DNA of 32,910 nt from Deltaproteobacteria bacterium YD0425bin50 (GTDB lineage Bacteria > Desulfobacterota > Desulfobacteria > Desulfobacterales > YD0425bin50). Position numbers and translations under genes: made by a program. The stretch covers positions 1-32,910 of the forward strand of contig PDZT01000016.1 of the NCBI GenBank assembly GCA_002753105.1, given 5' to 3'. Shown here one piece after another: positions 13,350 through 20,745 of this stretch. Within the stretch, counting starts at the first letter, position 1; every line of letters starts with the position of its first letter. Under the pieces are notes generated by a model. The model saw only the letters and a program-made list of their open reading frames with translations, was not told the origin of the DNA and ran no database searches.

Positions 13350-15167
13350 TTACATTCCCGGAGTGATCGCTGAACTTCCTGATCCCGCTCCTTCAACTTT
13401 CATTGCAAAATCATCAAAAAATTGAGTATTTCTAGGTAGGTTCTGACCGGGGCTATCTAGGAAGGAATGTATTCCAATTTCTTCTATAGTTGCATCGAAA
13501 GATTCCGATGTTAACCTATTGTCTTCGATAACAGATAAACCATTATTCCATTCTACCAAATCAAATAAAGGATAGTTCCAATTAACTATTCCTCTTCCAT
13601 AAATGTTCTCCCCTTGAACATATGTCGTTATTTCATTATATCTATCACCATTTAATTCTTCAAATTCTTCAATTTTGACAATAATACTAGACCATTCATT
13701 AATTTCGTCATCTGAAACAACATTAGGGTAAGAAATTTCATCAAGTCTTTTATGCGCAATACGACTAATCGACCCGTTTTGTTTGATCCAAAGAACAAGA
13801 TATAAGTTATCATTTCTTATTTCATCAAACCTATCATCTAACATGGTTACCCAGTCAGGTTGATTACGTGTATTATTGTTTACCCTGAAAAAAGAAACAC
13901 CATAGCAGTTAGTTATGTTTCCAGAAGTGGTATGGGTATCCAGTCTAAAAGAAAGGCCTATCATATACTGGTCTGCTATAGTTCCCCGATCACCTAATTT
14001 AATTTTAACCTGAAGCGCATAACTTAATAGACCTTGATTGTTCGACCGAGCTGTTGAAAGGTTCGCAACATTAGAGGAATTTTGCCAGTTAACACGAATA
14101 ACCACTTCTTCAGAACGAATTTCAATTGCCGCGTTCTGTCTTGCCTGTCCAGTAGTAGTCACATCATAATTTCCGACACTCGCTACAAGACCTGTAAAAT
14201 CGCTAGTCATTATAGTTTCTCCACCATCTGCTACATTATCAGTATTCCCACCCACTGATCCACCTAAACAAGCGGTTCTCTCAAACACAGATGTTGCACC
14301 TTGCGGCGACTTTCCTTTTGAAGAAATCATTACACTGGTATGCACAGCAATAGCTTTGTCAGTCGTATTAAACGGAAAAGCCTGAGCTGCATAATCCCCT
14401 AACACTGTTATCTCATTTAATTTATGTACCCCATTTATTTCAGATCGGCTACTGTACTGATAAACATACTGGCTTTTCAATGTAGTTGTATCTACAATCT
14501 CAAAAACACCATAACTTTGTGGAAAGATATTAGGATTCGTTATAATCAGAGAACCTCCATTTGCTACGTTTGGATTAGATGGCGGATAAGTAATAGCCAC
14601 TACAGTTGTTCCAGGAGTTATTGTGCCAGTTAAAAGTGTAGATTGATGTAAAGTAAAATTAAATACAGAATTACCGTCAGGTCCAACTACATTGGTATAA
14701 TTGTATAACTTGTATTTGCTGTCACTTCCATAAATACCTAAAGTACCTGTGGTAGGGATAGTATATCCGGGCGGCATACCTCCCGGAAATCTTAGAATCA
14801 TAGTATTTCCAGCATTAGCCTGAACTACTCTGTAATAGTAAGGATAAACAGAAAGCTCGAATTGACCATCTGATCCTGAATTACCCAGTTTAAATATTTT
14901 CTGATGATTATTTTCTAAGACTTGATTTTTAGTAACTTCTGTGGTCGCCTGTTTATATCTACTTGCAATATACCTATATCCCGACTCCGAAAGCATGTAT
15001 GCACTTTCTGCAAAATGAGTATCAAGTTGGCTTTCGGTTGAAGTTGAAAACATACTGACCATGACTCCAGATAGAGACGAAAAAATCACAAGCGAAAAAA
15101 TCACCACCATTAATGCATTCCCTTTAGAATTGTACATGGTTTTGGAATGATAACTTAAACTTAGCAT
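13350..15167 (-). CDS. PilX-like minor pilin with large C-terminal region
   Basis: The 605-aa protein has a short leader and SKGNALMVVIFSLVIFSSL at about residues 14-34, the hydrophobic N-terminus of PilX/GspK-type minor pilins (Gly followed by a neutral residue rather than Phe). The remaining ~550 residues are Asn/Thr/Ser-rich. The C-terminal half (from about 330) alternates beta-type segments ending FFDDFAMKVEG, which looks like a LamG-type sandwich but is not certain. PilX is usually under 250 aa, so this is a tip or adhesin-like version. ATG at 15167 is chosen over the GTG at 15173 because AGGAGGT sits 4-5 nt before it and overlaps the GTG. Last pilin of a four-gene minor-pilin set. Confidence 0.75.
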   Translation of the reverse strand: MLSLSYHSKTMYNSKGNALMVVIFSLVIFSSLSGVMVSMFSTSTESQLDTHFAESAYMLSESGYRYIASRYKQATTEVTKNQVLENNHQKIFKLGNSGSDGQFELSVYPYYYRVVQANAGNTMILRFPGGMPPGYTIPTTGTLGIYGSDSKYKLYNYTNVVGPDGNSVFNFTLHQSTLLTGTITPGTTVVAITYPPSNPNVANGGSLIITNPNIFPQSYGVFEIVDTTTLKSQYVYQYSSRSEINGVHKLNEITVLGDYAAQAFPFNTTDKAIAVHTSVMISSKGKSPQGATSVFERTACLGGSVGGNTDNVADGGETIMTSDFTGLVASVGNYDVTTTGQARQNAAIEIRSEEVVIRVNWQNSSNVANLSTARSNNQGLLSYALQVKIKLGDRGTIADQYMIGLSFRLDTHTTSGNITNCYGVSFFRVNNNTRNQPDWVTMLDDRFDEIRNDNLYLVLWIKQNGSISRIAHKRLDEISYPNVVSDDEINEWSSIIVKIEEFEELNGDRYNEITTYVQGENIYGRGIVNWNYPLFDLVEWNNGLSVIEDNRLTSESFDATIEEIGIHSFLDSPGQNLPRNTQFFDDFAMKVEGAGSGSSAITPGM

Positions 15168-15209
15168 AATCACCTCCTCTTAATTTTATTTTATATATTT
15201 TTTTGTAAA

Positions 15210-15776
15210 TTAAATATTCCAATTTACAGGTGCATTATAGCCTTTATTTCGTCTAGGGTTAATGATCGTTGTGAATGTTTGGACATCAGGTGGCAAGTCT
15301 GATCGATTAAACACAATGGTTATCTGAATGGCCAGAAGATCCTGAATTGGCTCACCTGTTGCCCAAAGTATGTTGTTAGGAAAATCCTTATAGCAGGCAA
15401 TTGTAAATGAACTTAAATTATTAAGTATTGTGTTCCCCTGAGATGGATTACTCCCATTGACATTCAGTTTTAGTTCATTACCTATGAACCCAATAGATCG
15501 AGTGACTATAGGAATATTTGAAGCAGGCTGCATTTGATAGACAATAGCATTTGATGTAAGAGGAGGAGTAATATCAGTTAAATTTTCAAATTCTAATATC
15601 AGACGTGTAAAAGCGTATTGTGCCTGTTGAGCCATACTCGCATTTAAGTCAGCAAAAATATAGCCTTCGATTCCTTTTACAAAAAAAAGGCTGCTAAACA
15701 CTCCAACAATCCCAAGTAAAACTAAAGACATAATCATTTCGATTAAGGTAAACCCTTTTTCACTGTTCATCATCAT
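15210..15776 (-). CDS. PilW-like prepilin-type protein
   Basis: A 188-aa protein with a class III signal: short basic leader, KG then FTLIE (processing after Gly8, Glu at mature position 5) and a hydrophobic helix MIMSLVLLGIVGVFSSLFF. The body is consistent with a PilW/GspJ-type minor pseudopilin, with a Gln-rich helix (MAQQAQYAFTRLILEFENL) after the membrane segment. Three ATGs run in tandem at the start (15776); the SD is weak. It lies 42 bp before the PilX-like gene and 9 bp after the previous pilin, so all are one operon. It would prime pilus or pseudopilus assembly in the inner membrane. Confidence 0.82.
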   Translation of the reverse strand: MMMNSEKGFTLIEMIMSLVLLGIVGVFSSLFFVKGIEGYIFADLNASMAQQAQYAFTRLILEFENLTDITPPLTSNAIVYQMQPASNIPIVTRSIGFIGNELKLNVNGSNPSQGNTILNNLSSFTIACYKDFPNNILWATGEPIQDLLAIQITIVFNRSDLPPDVQTFTTIINPRRNKGYNAPVNWNI

Positions 15777-15785
15777 TACGCCTAT

Positions 15786-16205
15786 CTAATTCGTAAATAA
15801 TACAACAACACTCTGACCTTCACGTTTGTGTTTTATGGTTAATTTAAGGATTCCATCATTTTGAGTTCCGACAGTTTCTAAGCCTGTAACTGGATCAAAG
15901 TTAATCCAGTTTGCAATCAATTCAAAATTTGTCTGATAGGGATTGATACTGGTTCCGTACCGGGTACAAAATGTCGTCCAACCATTTCCTTGTTGTAATA
16001 ATAATTTATAATCTCCAATAATAATATTCATTGCTTGGGTGAGCGCAAGATGATCCTGAGTTCTTAAAATGGGAATTCCGCTTCGTGTTAATGCTGTACT
16101 TGTAAATTGATACATTAAACTTCCCAAAATAGCGCTGATAATAATGACGATGATGACCTCAATAAGCGTAAATCCGTTTAGTTTATCTTGAGATGGCTTG
16201 AGCAT
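15786..16205 (-). CDS. PilV/GspI-like prepilin-type protein
   Basis: The 139-aa protein has an 11-residue leader ending in Gly, then FTLIEVIIVIIISAILG, a type IV prepilin signature with Glu5. The C-terminal domain is short with beta character (LKLTIKHKREGQSVVVLF). Its place between the GspH/FimT-like and PilW-like genes fits a PilV/GspI-type minor pilin. AAGG lies about 11 nt before the ATG. Exact subclass cannot be fixed from sequence alone. Confidence 0.78.
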   Translation of the reverse strand: MLKPSQDKLNGFTLIEVIIVIIISAILGSLMYQFTSTALTRSGIPILRTQDHLALTQAMNIIIGDYKLLLQQGNGWTTFCTRYGTSINPYQTNFELIANWINFDPVTGLETVGTQNDGILKLTIKHKREGQSVVVLFTN

Positions 16206-16241
16206 CTGCTTTGTGCCTTCGTATCTGAGTTATACACATTG

Positions 16242-16679
16242 TTAATGAATAAAACCTGTATTGGCTTCAATGGTTATAGTAGGATCGTTACAAATAGTAA
16301 GCGTTGCTGTACCTGCACTTCCAAAACTATCAAAACATATAGTTTGTGGAGTGAGTCGTATCATGGTTAAAGTAACTGTATCAACTGATTCTCCGGGTAG
16401 AATCACTTTCGTATAAGGTGATACATTCTTGTAAAGCCAATACGTAGTAGAAGAGTTCAGATTCAAACACCATTGTTCATTTACAGTTACTTTTTTCATG
16501 GATTTGAGCTGCGCATAGCGTAAATGTCCGATCACTTTTTTAGCTTCACCTGTTTTTTCAAAAAAGCCGGCGGAATTCATTCTTGACAGAACAACTGCCC
16601 CTACAACTCCCATGATCATCAGCACAGCTATCATTTCTATCAGTGTAAACCCATCGGTTTTTTTTAAAATTTTTCTCAT
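16242..16679 (-). CDS. FimT/GspH-type prepilin-type protein
   Basis: A 145-aa protein with leader MRKILKKTDG, then FTLIEMIAVLMIMGVVGAVV (cleavage after Gly10, Glu5 of the mature form). The next segment, LRYAQLKSMK, is the helix typical of GspH/FimT pseudopilins. A beta-rich C-terminal region has two Cys (LTICNDP and PQTICFDSFG). It is the first gene of the minor-pilin operon, where FimT normally sits. No clear SD precedes the ATG. No pilus motor, peptidase or secretin genes are in the window, so whether it serves type IV pili or type II secretion is open. Confidence 0.82.
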   Translation of the reverse strand: MRKILKKTDGFTLIEMIAVLMIMGVVGAVVLSRMNSAGFFEKTGEAKKVIGHLRYAQLKSMKKVTVNEQWCLNLNSSTTYWLYKNVSPYTKVILPGESVDTVTLTMIRLTPQTICFDSFGSAGTATLTICNDPTITIEANTGFIH

Positions 16680-16691
16680 AATCTAATTGAA

Positions 16692-16805
16692 TCAGCCTGT
16701 TTTTTTGTAAAATGAAATTCCCACCTGATCTATATGCTCTTTGAGTTCCTTATGGTTTAAAAAATGATAATCTACAATATCGACCATATAGGGTATGGGC
16801 AACAC
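16692..16805 (-). pseudogene. 3' remnant of an MNT-type nucleotidyltransferase
   Basis: The frame reads VLPIPYMVDIVDYHFL, then LKEHIDQVGISFY, and stops at 16692. This is the conserved C-terminal pattern of small minimal nucleotidyltransferases (LPYxxD...LxxHIxxVG...Y). The catalytic GSRARG and DxD parts are absent, and upstream in this frame a TAG occurs 12 codons before. It joins directly to the HI0074-like remnant in another frame, so a deletion removed the end of one gene and the start of the other. Confidence 0.7.
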
Positions 16806-16809
16806 TTCG

Positions 16810-16905
16810 TTAATGAAGGATTTGTACTACAGCCTCTTTTAAATGCGAAATCGCTTTTTCGAAATTCTGAAACCGCTGGTTCCATCTAATATCTTGATTC
16901 GTCAT
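16810..16905 (-). pseudogene. 5' remnant of an HI0074-family nucleotidyltransferase substrate-binding gene
   Basis: The 31-codon frame MTNQDIRWNQRFQNFEKAI to VVQILH matches the opening of HI0074-type substrate-binding (HEPN-fold) partners of MNT nucleotidyltransferases, which normally run about 130-140 aa. It begins 1 bp after the stop of the 86-aa gene (TAAATG). The rest is missing. The downstream remnant (16692-16805) is the end of the expected neighbour, so one deletion fused the two genes out of frame. Confidence 0.65.
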
Positions 16906-17166
16906 TTATGCGGGCATCCCAATAGGCATTAGACTAATAGGATAGCCATATTCCACCAAAATATCTTCTTGCTTTCCAGATACATATTCGATGAAATCCA
17001 TCACTTTGTCATCGTCATTCCAATCAATTCCCTTTATAAACACCCATAAATGATTCGAACTACTTGGGCTATCAGTGATATTTCCAAGCTTAATTTCAGG
17101 ATATTGTTGTCTGGCGTAGTCCATAAGTTCGTTTATCAATCTTTCCTGAACATGATTCAGAGTCAT
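16906..17166 (-). CDS. Small protein coupled to HEPN gene, candidate partner/antitoxin
   Basis: The 86-aa protein is not firmly recognised. It has a helical N-terminus (VQERLINELMDYARQQYPE), a central SSNHLWVFIKGI strand and a helix DDKVMDFIEYVSGKQEDI. It ends with VEYGYPISLMPIG, a pattern I associate with small cyanobacterial and deltaproteobacterial proteins encoded beside HEPN genes. Its ATG overlaps the HEPN stop as ATGA, so the two are translated together and probably interact. No nucleotidyltransferase motif is present, so it is not the usual MNT partner. Confidence 0.65.
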   Translation of the reverse strand: MTLNHVQERLINELMDYARQQYPEIKLGNITDSPSSSNHLWVFIKGIDWNDDDKVMDFIEYVSGKQEDILVEYGYPISLMPIGMPA

Positions 17167-17540
17167 TTTCTGATCTCCTTTAAAATCTCTTCTACAAAAA
17201 TAATAGCTTTATCTAAAGTACGTTTCGCTTTCTTTTTCTCAATATATTCACCCGAATAATCTGCAATATCTCTTACTTCCTGAACTATATTAAGAAATCC
17301 TTTCAAATGTGAAAAACGTTTGTTTCCCCAAATAAACACTTTTGAAAATTCAGCTTGAACCCAATCATGACCAATTTTTTGAGATTTCGGTCGGAAACCT
17401 TCTCTGAATAGAGCCGCACCAGCAGCCTGAAACATTGCATAATATGCTCTGTTGATACATGAATTGTAATATTCCAGTTCAAAACAGGATTTTGCAGCAT
17501 TAAGACTTTCCTCTGACTTTCTCAGATAAACATCTTTCAT
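17163..17540 (-). CDS. HEPN domain protein (UPF0332-like)
   Basis: The 125-aa all-helical protein matches the HEPN/UPF0332 family. It shows NRAYYAMFQAAGAALFREG at about 30-48, KIGHDWVQAEF with His58, then VREVRDIADYSGEY and a long C-terminal helix. HEPN proteins are often ribonuclease toxins or substrate-binding partners in toxin-antitoxin modules. The strict RNase motif (Arg-x4-6-His) is not obvious, so catalysis is unproven. It lies 25 bp after the YchF-like gene and overlaps the 86-aa gene by 4 nt. With the broken MNT/HI0074 pair just downstream, this spot has collected related modules. Confidence 0.8.
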   Translation of the reverse strand: MKDVYLRKSEESLNAAKSCFELEYYNSCINRAYYAMFQAAGAALFREGFRPKSQKIGHDWVQAEFSKVFIWGNKRFSHLKGFLNIVQEVRDIADYSGEYIEKKKAKRTLDKAIIFVEEILKEIRK

Positions 17541-17565
17541 AGATAATTCTCAAACAAATCAGCCA

Positions 17566-18603
17566 TTACACATTAAACCGAAAATGAACAATATCACCAT
17601 CCTGAACAATATAGGTTTTACCTTCTAGCCGGATACTGCCTTTTTTCCTTGCTTCTGCATAACTGCCCACAGCCATTAAATCAGCATATGAAATCACTTC
17701 TGCACGAATAAATCCTTTTTTAATATCTGAATGAATTACTTCTGCTGCATCATAAGCCGATGTATGATTTTTAATTGTCCATGCGCGTACTTCATCTTCA
17801 CCTACAGTAAAAAAAGAAATCAGATCAATGAGACTATAGGAAGCTTTAATGACGCGGTCTGTTGCCGAGGCGTCAATTTGAAATTCTTTTAAAAATGCTT
17901 CGGTTTCTTCTGGATTCATTTGAGCGAGTTCCTGTTCAAGTTTTCCACGAATAACCAATGCGTTGTCCTGTGTGAATAACTCCTCTGTTTTTGGCAAATC
18001 GACATTATCATCTGTATTATTGAACAAAATAAGCATGGGTTTTGCCGAAAGAAATGCAAAACCTCTGAGTACACGGGCATTTACAATTTCTGCATTCTGG
18101 CGAAGTGATTTTTCATTTTCAAGCATCTCTTTACAGATGATTAAAAGATGCTGTTCTTCAAGATCAATGACCTTGCCTCTTTTTTTGTCTAGTTCCAAAC
18201 GTTCTAATCGCTTTTCAACAGATACCAAGTCATTCAATATCAATTCCTGATTCAGTGTGCGAATGGCTGTTGCAGGCTGAGGTGCATCCATACCATAAGA
18301 TTCAAAATTTCGGACAACATGAATCAATGCATCACAATCCCGAACACTATTCCATTGAGTTTGTTCTAATTTTTTATCTTTGTTTGGCTGCTGACTTTTA
18401 CCGGGCAAAAAATATTCCACTTGCGCATAAATAGTCTTTCTTGGACGAAACATATCGCTTAATACATCCACGCGGGTATCTGGCACGCGAATCGTTCCGA
18501 TTCTGGATTCCGTTTTATTACCAATATCCATAAATTGTTGAGTTAATGCTTCAAAAACAGTTGTTTTTCCTGATCCAGAAAGACCAATAATTCCGAGTTT
18601 CAT
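17566..18603 (-). CDS. Divergent YchF/Obg-like family P-loop protein
   Basis: The 345-aa protein has a P-loop GLSGSGKTT (7-15) where YchF has GLPNVGKST. It keeps DCDALIHVVRNFE and a C-terminal TGS-type domain nearly identical in pattern to YchF (FFTVGEDEVRAWTIK, GFIRAEVISYADL, YIVQDGDIVHFRFNV). YchF family members bind the ribosome and hydrolyse ATP. In this protein the switch-II DxAG motif before the VHVVR strand is missing, replaced by a K/Q-rich loop, and G4 is NNTDD rather than NxDE. It may be a paralogue with altered or no hydrolysis. AGGAGG lies 12 nt before the ATG, a long spacing. It follows glpD by 49 bp. Confidence 0.85.
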   Translation of the reverse strand: MKLGIIGLSGSGKTTVFEALTQQFMDIGNKTESRIGTIRVPDTRVDVLSDMFRPRKTIYAQVEYFLPGKSQQPNKDKKLEQTQWNSVRDCDALIHVVRNFESYGMDAPQPATAIRTLNQELILNDLVSVEKRLERLELDKKRGKVIDLEEQHLLIICKEMLENEKSLRQNAEIVNARVLRGFAFLSAKPMLILFNNTDDNVDLPKTEELFTQDNALVIRGKLEQELAQMNPEETEAFLKEFQIDASATDRVIKASYSLIDLISFFTVGEDEVRAWTIKNHTSAYDAAEVIHSDIKKGFIRAEVISYADLMAVGSYAEARKKGSIRLEGKTYIVQDGDIVHFRFNV

Positions 18604-18652
18604 TTTTTAACAATGCCTCCTAATGTTAAGGGCAATAATCATTCGCCCATGC

Positions 18653-20359
18653 TTAAAACCAAATCGTTTTTTTAATATAGCTAACATATGCATCCATTTC
18701 CGCTTGTTTTTGATCGTCGCGCCATCCATAAAATTCTGCCATAATATTAGCCACTTTTTCAGCAAGTTCGTTTTGTTTATAATGCCAGATCATCCATTGG
18801 GCTTCAGTACGTCGGCATAAAACATCTGTAACATGAGGTGCATTTTCATGGGCTAAAATAAACTGGATTTCTGCTTTGCAATGAGAGTAGCCATCAAGTA
18901 AGGGTTTACCTAAACTTGGGTCTCTTTTTATTTCTTCAAGAATCTGTACCGCCTGCTTACCAAACTGCTGATAGAGATAATCAAGCTGTTCAGGCCAAGC
19001 CACATTTTCTAATCCTTTATGTTTAAGCTCTTGATCAAAATCCTTTCGAGTGATTCCGACTTTAAAAGGAATCATGGAAAAGCCTTTTTGGAGATATCTC
19101 GAATTCTTGAATTTTGGCAGATAGCCTTTTTTAACTAAATAAAAGATTAATTCTTCTGCCATAAGCCGGTGTGTTGTTGATTTTCCCCCTGCAATAGCCA
19201 CAACGCCATCTTTGGTTTCAAAAATTTCATGAGAACGGGATACCGCCGATTCATGTTTTGCGTTTTTTTCGCGAATCAATGGTCTTATGCCTGCAAATGT
19301 TCCAATAATATCATCATACGTCAGACGTGCATGTGGAAAAAGCCGGTTCACTGTACTGAATAAATAATCACAGTCTTCTTTTTTGCACCAAGGATGATCC
19401 AAATCTTTAGACTCAGGATAATAAGCCGTATCTGTTGTGCCAATAACTGAAACTTTCCCTCTTCTTAATACAAAAAAGAAACGGCCATCATCAACAGACC
19501 TGACGCCGAATGCATTTCGGTTTCCGAGTCTTTCCTGAGGCACCACGACATGAACGCCTTTTGTGGGATAAATTTTTTCTTCACCAAATGCAGTCTGTTT
19601 TAACAGTTCATCTGTCCATATCCCCACGGCTGCCACAACAGCTTTCGCTTTGATTTCAATGATTCTATCAAGTATCTGGTCATACACAACAACACCTTTA
19701 ACCCGGTCATGGGAATCTTTTATAAATTCATTTACTTTCGCATAATTTAAAGCAATGGATTGGCCTTCAGAATATATCAGACTTTCTTTAATGAGTTCTA
19801 ATGTGACTCGTGCATCATCACAATTCGTATCATAATAGAAGCCTGCCATGAGCATTTTTCCCAAATCAGGATCATATTGCGTAATTTGGGGTTCAATTTC
19901 TTCTACAAATTCCGGTGAAAAATATTTGGATTTACGGTAATTTTTAAACCGGGTTCCAACATTTGAGACTAAATCATAGAGTGTTAAAGCTAACCGGATA
20001 TCTCTTGGTTTGTCTTTACTTTTTTCATATGCACAATACATAAATCCCAATGGCCTGACAAGATTGGGCAAATGATGCATGAGCCAGTTACGCTCAGTGG
20101 TAGATTCCCGAACTAAATTTACGTGCATTGAGGAAAGATACCGTAGCCCGCCATGAAACAATTTGGATGAACGGGATGATGTGCCAAAAGCAAAATCATT
20201 TTTATCCACAAGACAAAATGATAAATTCCGCAACGCAGCTTCCCTTGCAATACCCGCTCCTGTAATACCGCCACCAATAATGATAAGATCATACTCTTTG
20301 GTTTGGGTTTGAGAAATATGCTGTTCTCTGAATGTGGGATTCCATTGTTGACTTGTCAT
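18653..20359 (-). CDS. glpD: Aerobic-type FAD-dependent glycerol-3-phosphate dehydrogenase GlpD
   Basis: This enzyme oxidises sn-glycerol 3-phosphate to dihydroxyacetone phosphate at the inner membrane, passing electrons to the quinone pool. The 568-aa protein has the FAD Rossmann motif DLIIIGGGITGAGIAREAALR at about 24-44. It continues with the GlpD blocks TSSRSSKLFHGGLRYL, VVAAVGIWTD, GIRPLIR, and VVAIAGGKSTTHRLMAEE near 390. The C-terminal helical cap ends in the DAYVSYIKK region. The ATG at 20359 has AGGAGG about 10 nt upstream. It would run glycerol or phospholipid-derived carbon into triose phosphate. No glycerol kinase or glpR gene is in the window. Confidence 0.93.
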   Translation of the reverse strand: MTSQQWNPTFREQHISQTQTKEYDLIIIGGGITGAGIAREAALRNLSFCLVDKNDFAFGTSSRSSKLFHGGLRYLSSMHVNLVRESTTERNWLMHHLPNLVRPLGFMYCAYEKSKDKPRDIRLALTLYDLVSNVGTRFKNYRKSKYFSPEFVEEIEPQITQYDPDLGKMLMAGFYYDTNCDDARVTLELIKESLIYSEGQSIALNYAKVNEFIKDSHDRVKGVVVYDQILDRIIEIKAKAVVAAVGIWTDELLKQTAFGEEKIYPTKGVHVVVPQERLGNRNAFGVRSVDDGRFFFVLRRGKVSVIGTTDTAYYPESKDLDHPWCKKEDCDYLFSTVNRLFPHARLTYDDIIGTFAGIRPLIREKNAKHESAVSRSHEIFETKDGVVAIAGGKSTTHRLMAEELIFYLVKKGYLPKFKNSRYLQKGFSMIPFKVGITRKDFDQELKHKGLENVAWPEQLDYLYQQFGKQAVQILEEIKRDPSLGKPLLDGYSHCKAEIQFILAHENAPHVTDVLCRRTEAQWMIWHYKQNELAEKVANIMAEFYGWRDDQKQAEMDAYVSYIKKTIWF

Positions 20360-20422
20360 GGTATGTATTCCTCCTTGGGCTGAGTAAGTTATGTCATGAT
20401 TGTTAATTTTATTTTTTTAATG

Positions 20423-20451
20423 ATTTTAAAACAATTATCCGTGAGTTTCAA
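20423..20451 (-). promoter_or_regulatory. Sigma-70-type promoter of glpD
   Basis: The minus strand reads TTGAAA (20451-20446), 17 nt, then TAAAAT (20428-20423): a 5/6 and 5/6 match to TTGACA/TATAAT with ideal spacing. The start would fall near 20416, about 57 nt before the glpD ATG. The downstream ychF-like gene probably shares this transcript. Confidence 0.6.
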
Positions 20452-20551
20452 ATTAATATATCATTAACATACTTTTTTAAAAAAAGCTGTTGTTAATAAT
20501 TAATAAAAAAACTTGACAAGACCTATTGGAACATGGCAAAGATTTTAAACA

Positions 20552-20569
20552 TGACTGAGCGCTTGTTCA
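20552..20569. promoter_or_regulatory. TetR-type operator-like imperfect palindrome upstream of icmF
   Basis: The sequence TGACTGAGCGCTTGTTCA is an imperfect dyad (TGA...AGC|GCTT..TCA, 6 of 9 positions paired) of the kind bound by TetR-family regulators of acyl-CoA metabolism. It lies about 34 bp downstream of a TTGACA (20513-20518) that lacks a clear -10 partner. The 386-bp gap between glpD and icmF otherwise holds the glpD promoter, A/T tracts and a short heptamer repeat, with no convincing gene. Confidence 0.35.
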
Positions 20570-20675
20570 CTTTACAAAACTATATCACTACCCTGTATTA
20601 TACCTCTTCATTTCACCAACTTTCTGTTTTCATTAAAAAAAAATATCTACCAAATCTGATTCTCTTAAAAAATTT

Positions 20676-20706
20676 CAAATCAAAAATCGAAAATCGAAAA
20701 TCAGAT
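20676..20706. repeat. Short heptamer repeat (AAAATCG)
   Basis: About three to four tandem, slightly imperfect copies of AAAATCG/AAAATCA sit 40-70 bp before icmF. Such runs are prone to slippage and could vary leader length between strains. No function can be assigned. Confidence 0.5.
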
Positions 20707-20745
20707 ATCAATTCAACCCCATTGTTTCAAGGAGTATAAATCGTC

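Noticed and set aside
20676..20706. AAAATCG repeats as a CRISPR-like array
   Set aside because: Units are 7 bp and contiguous, with no spacers and no cas genes.
20533..20739. 68-aa + strand ORF before icmF
   Set aside because: No SD, low-complexity composition, overlaps the palindrome and heptamer repeat, and ends on the icmF SD.
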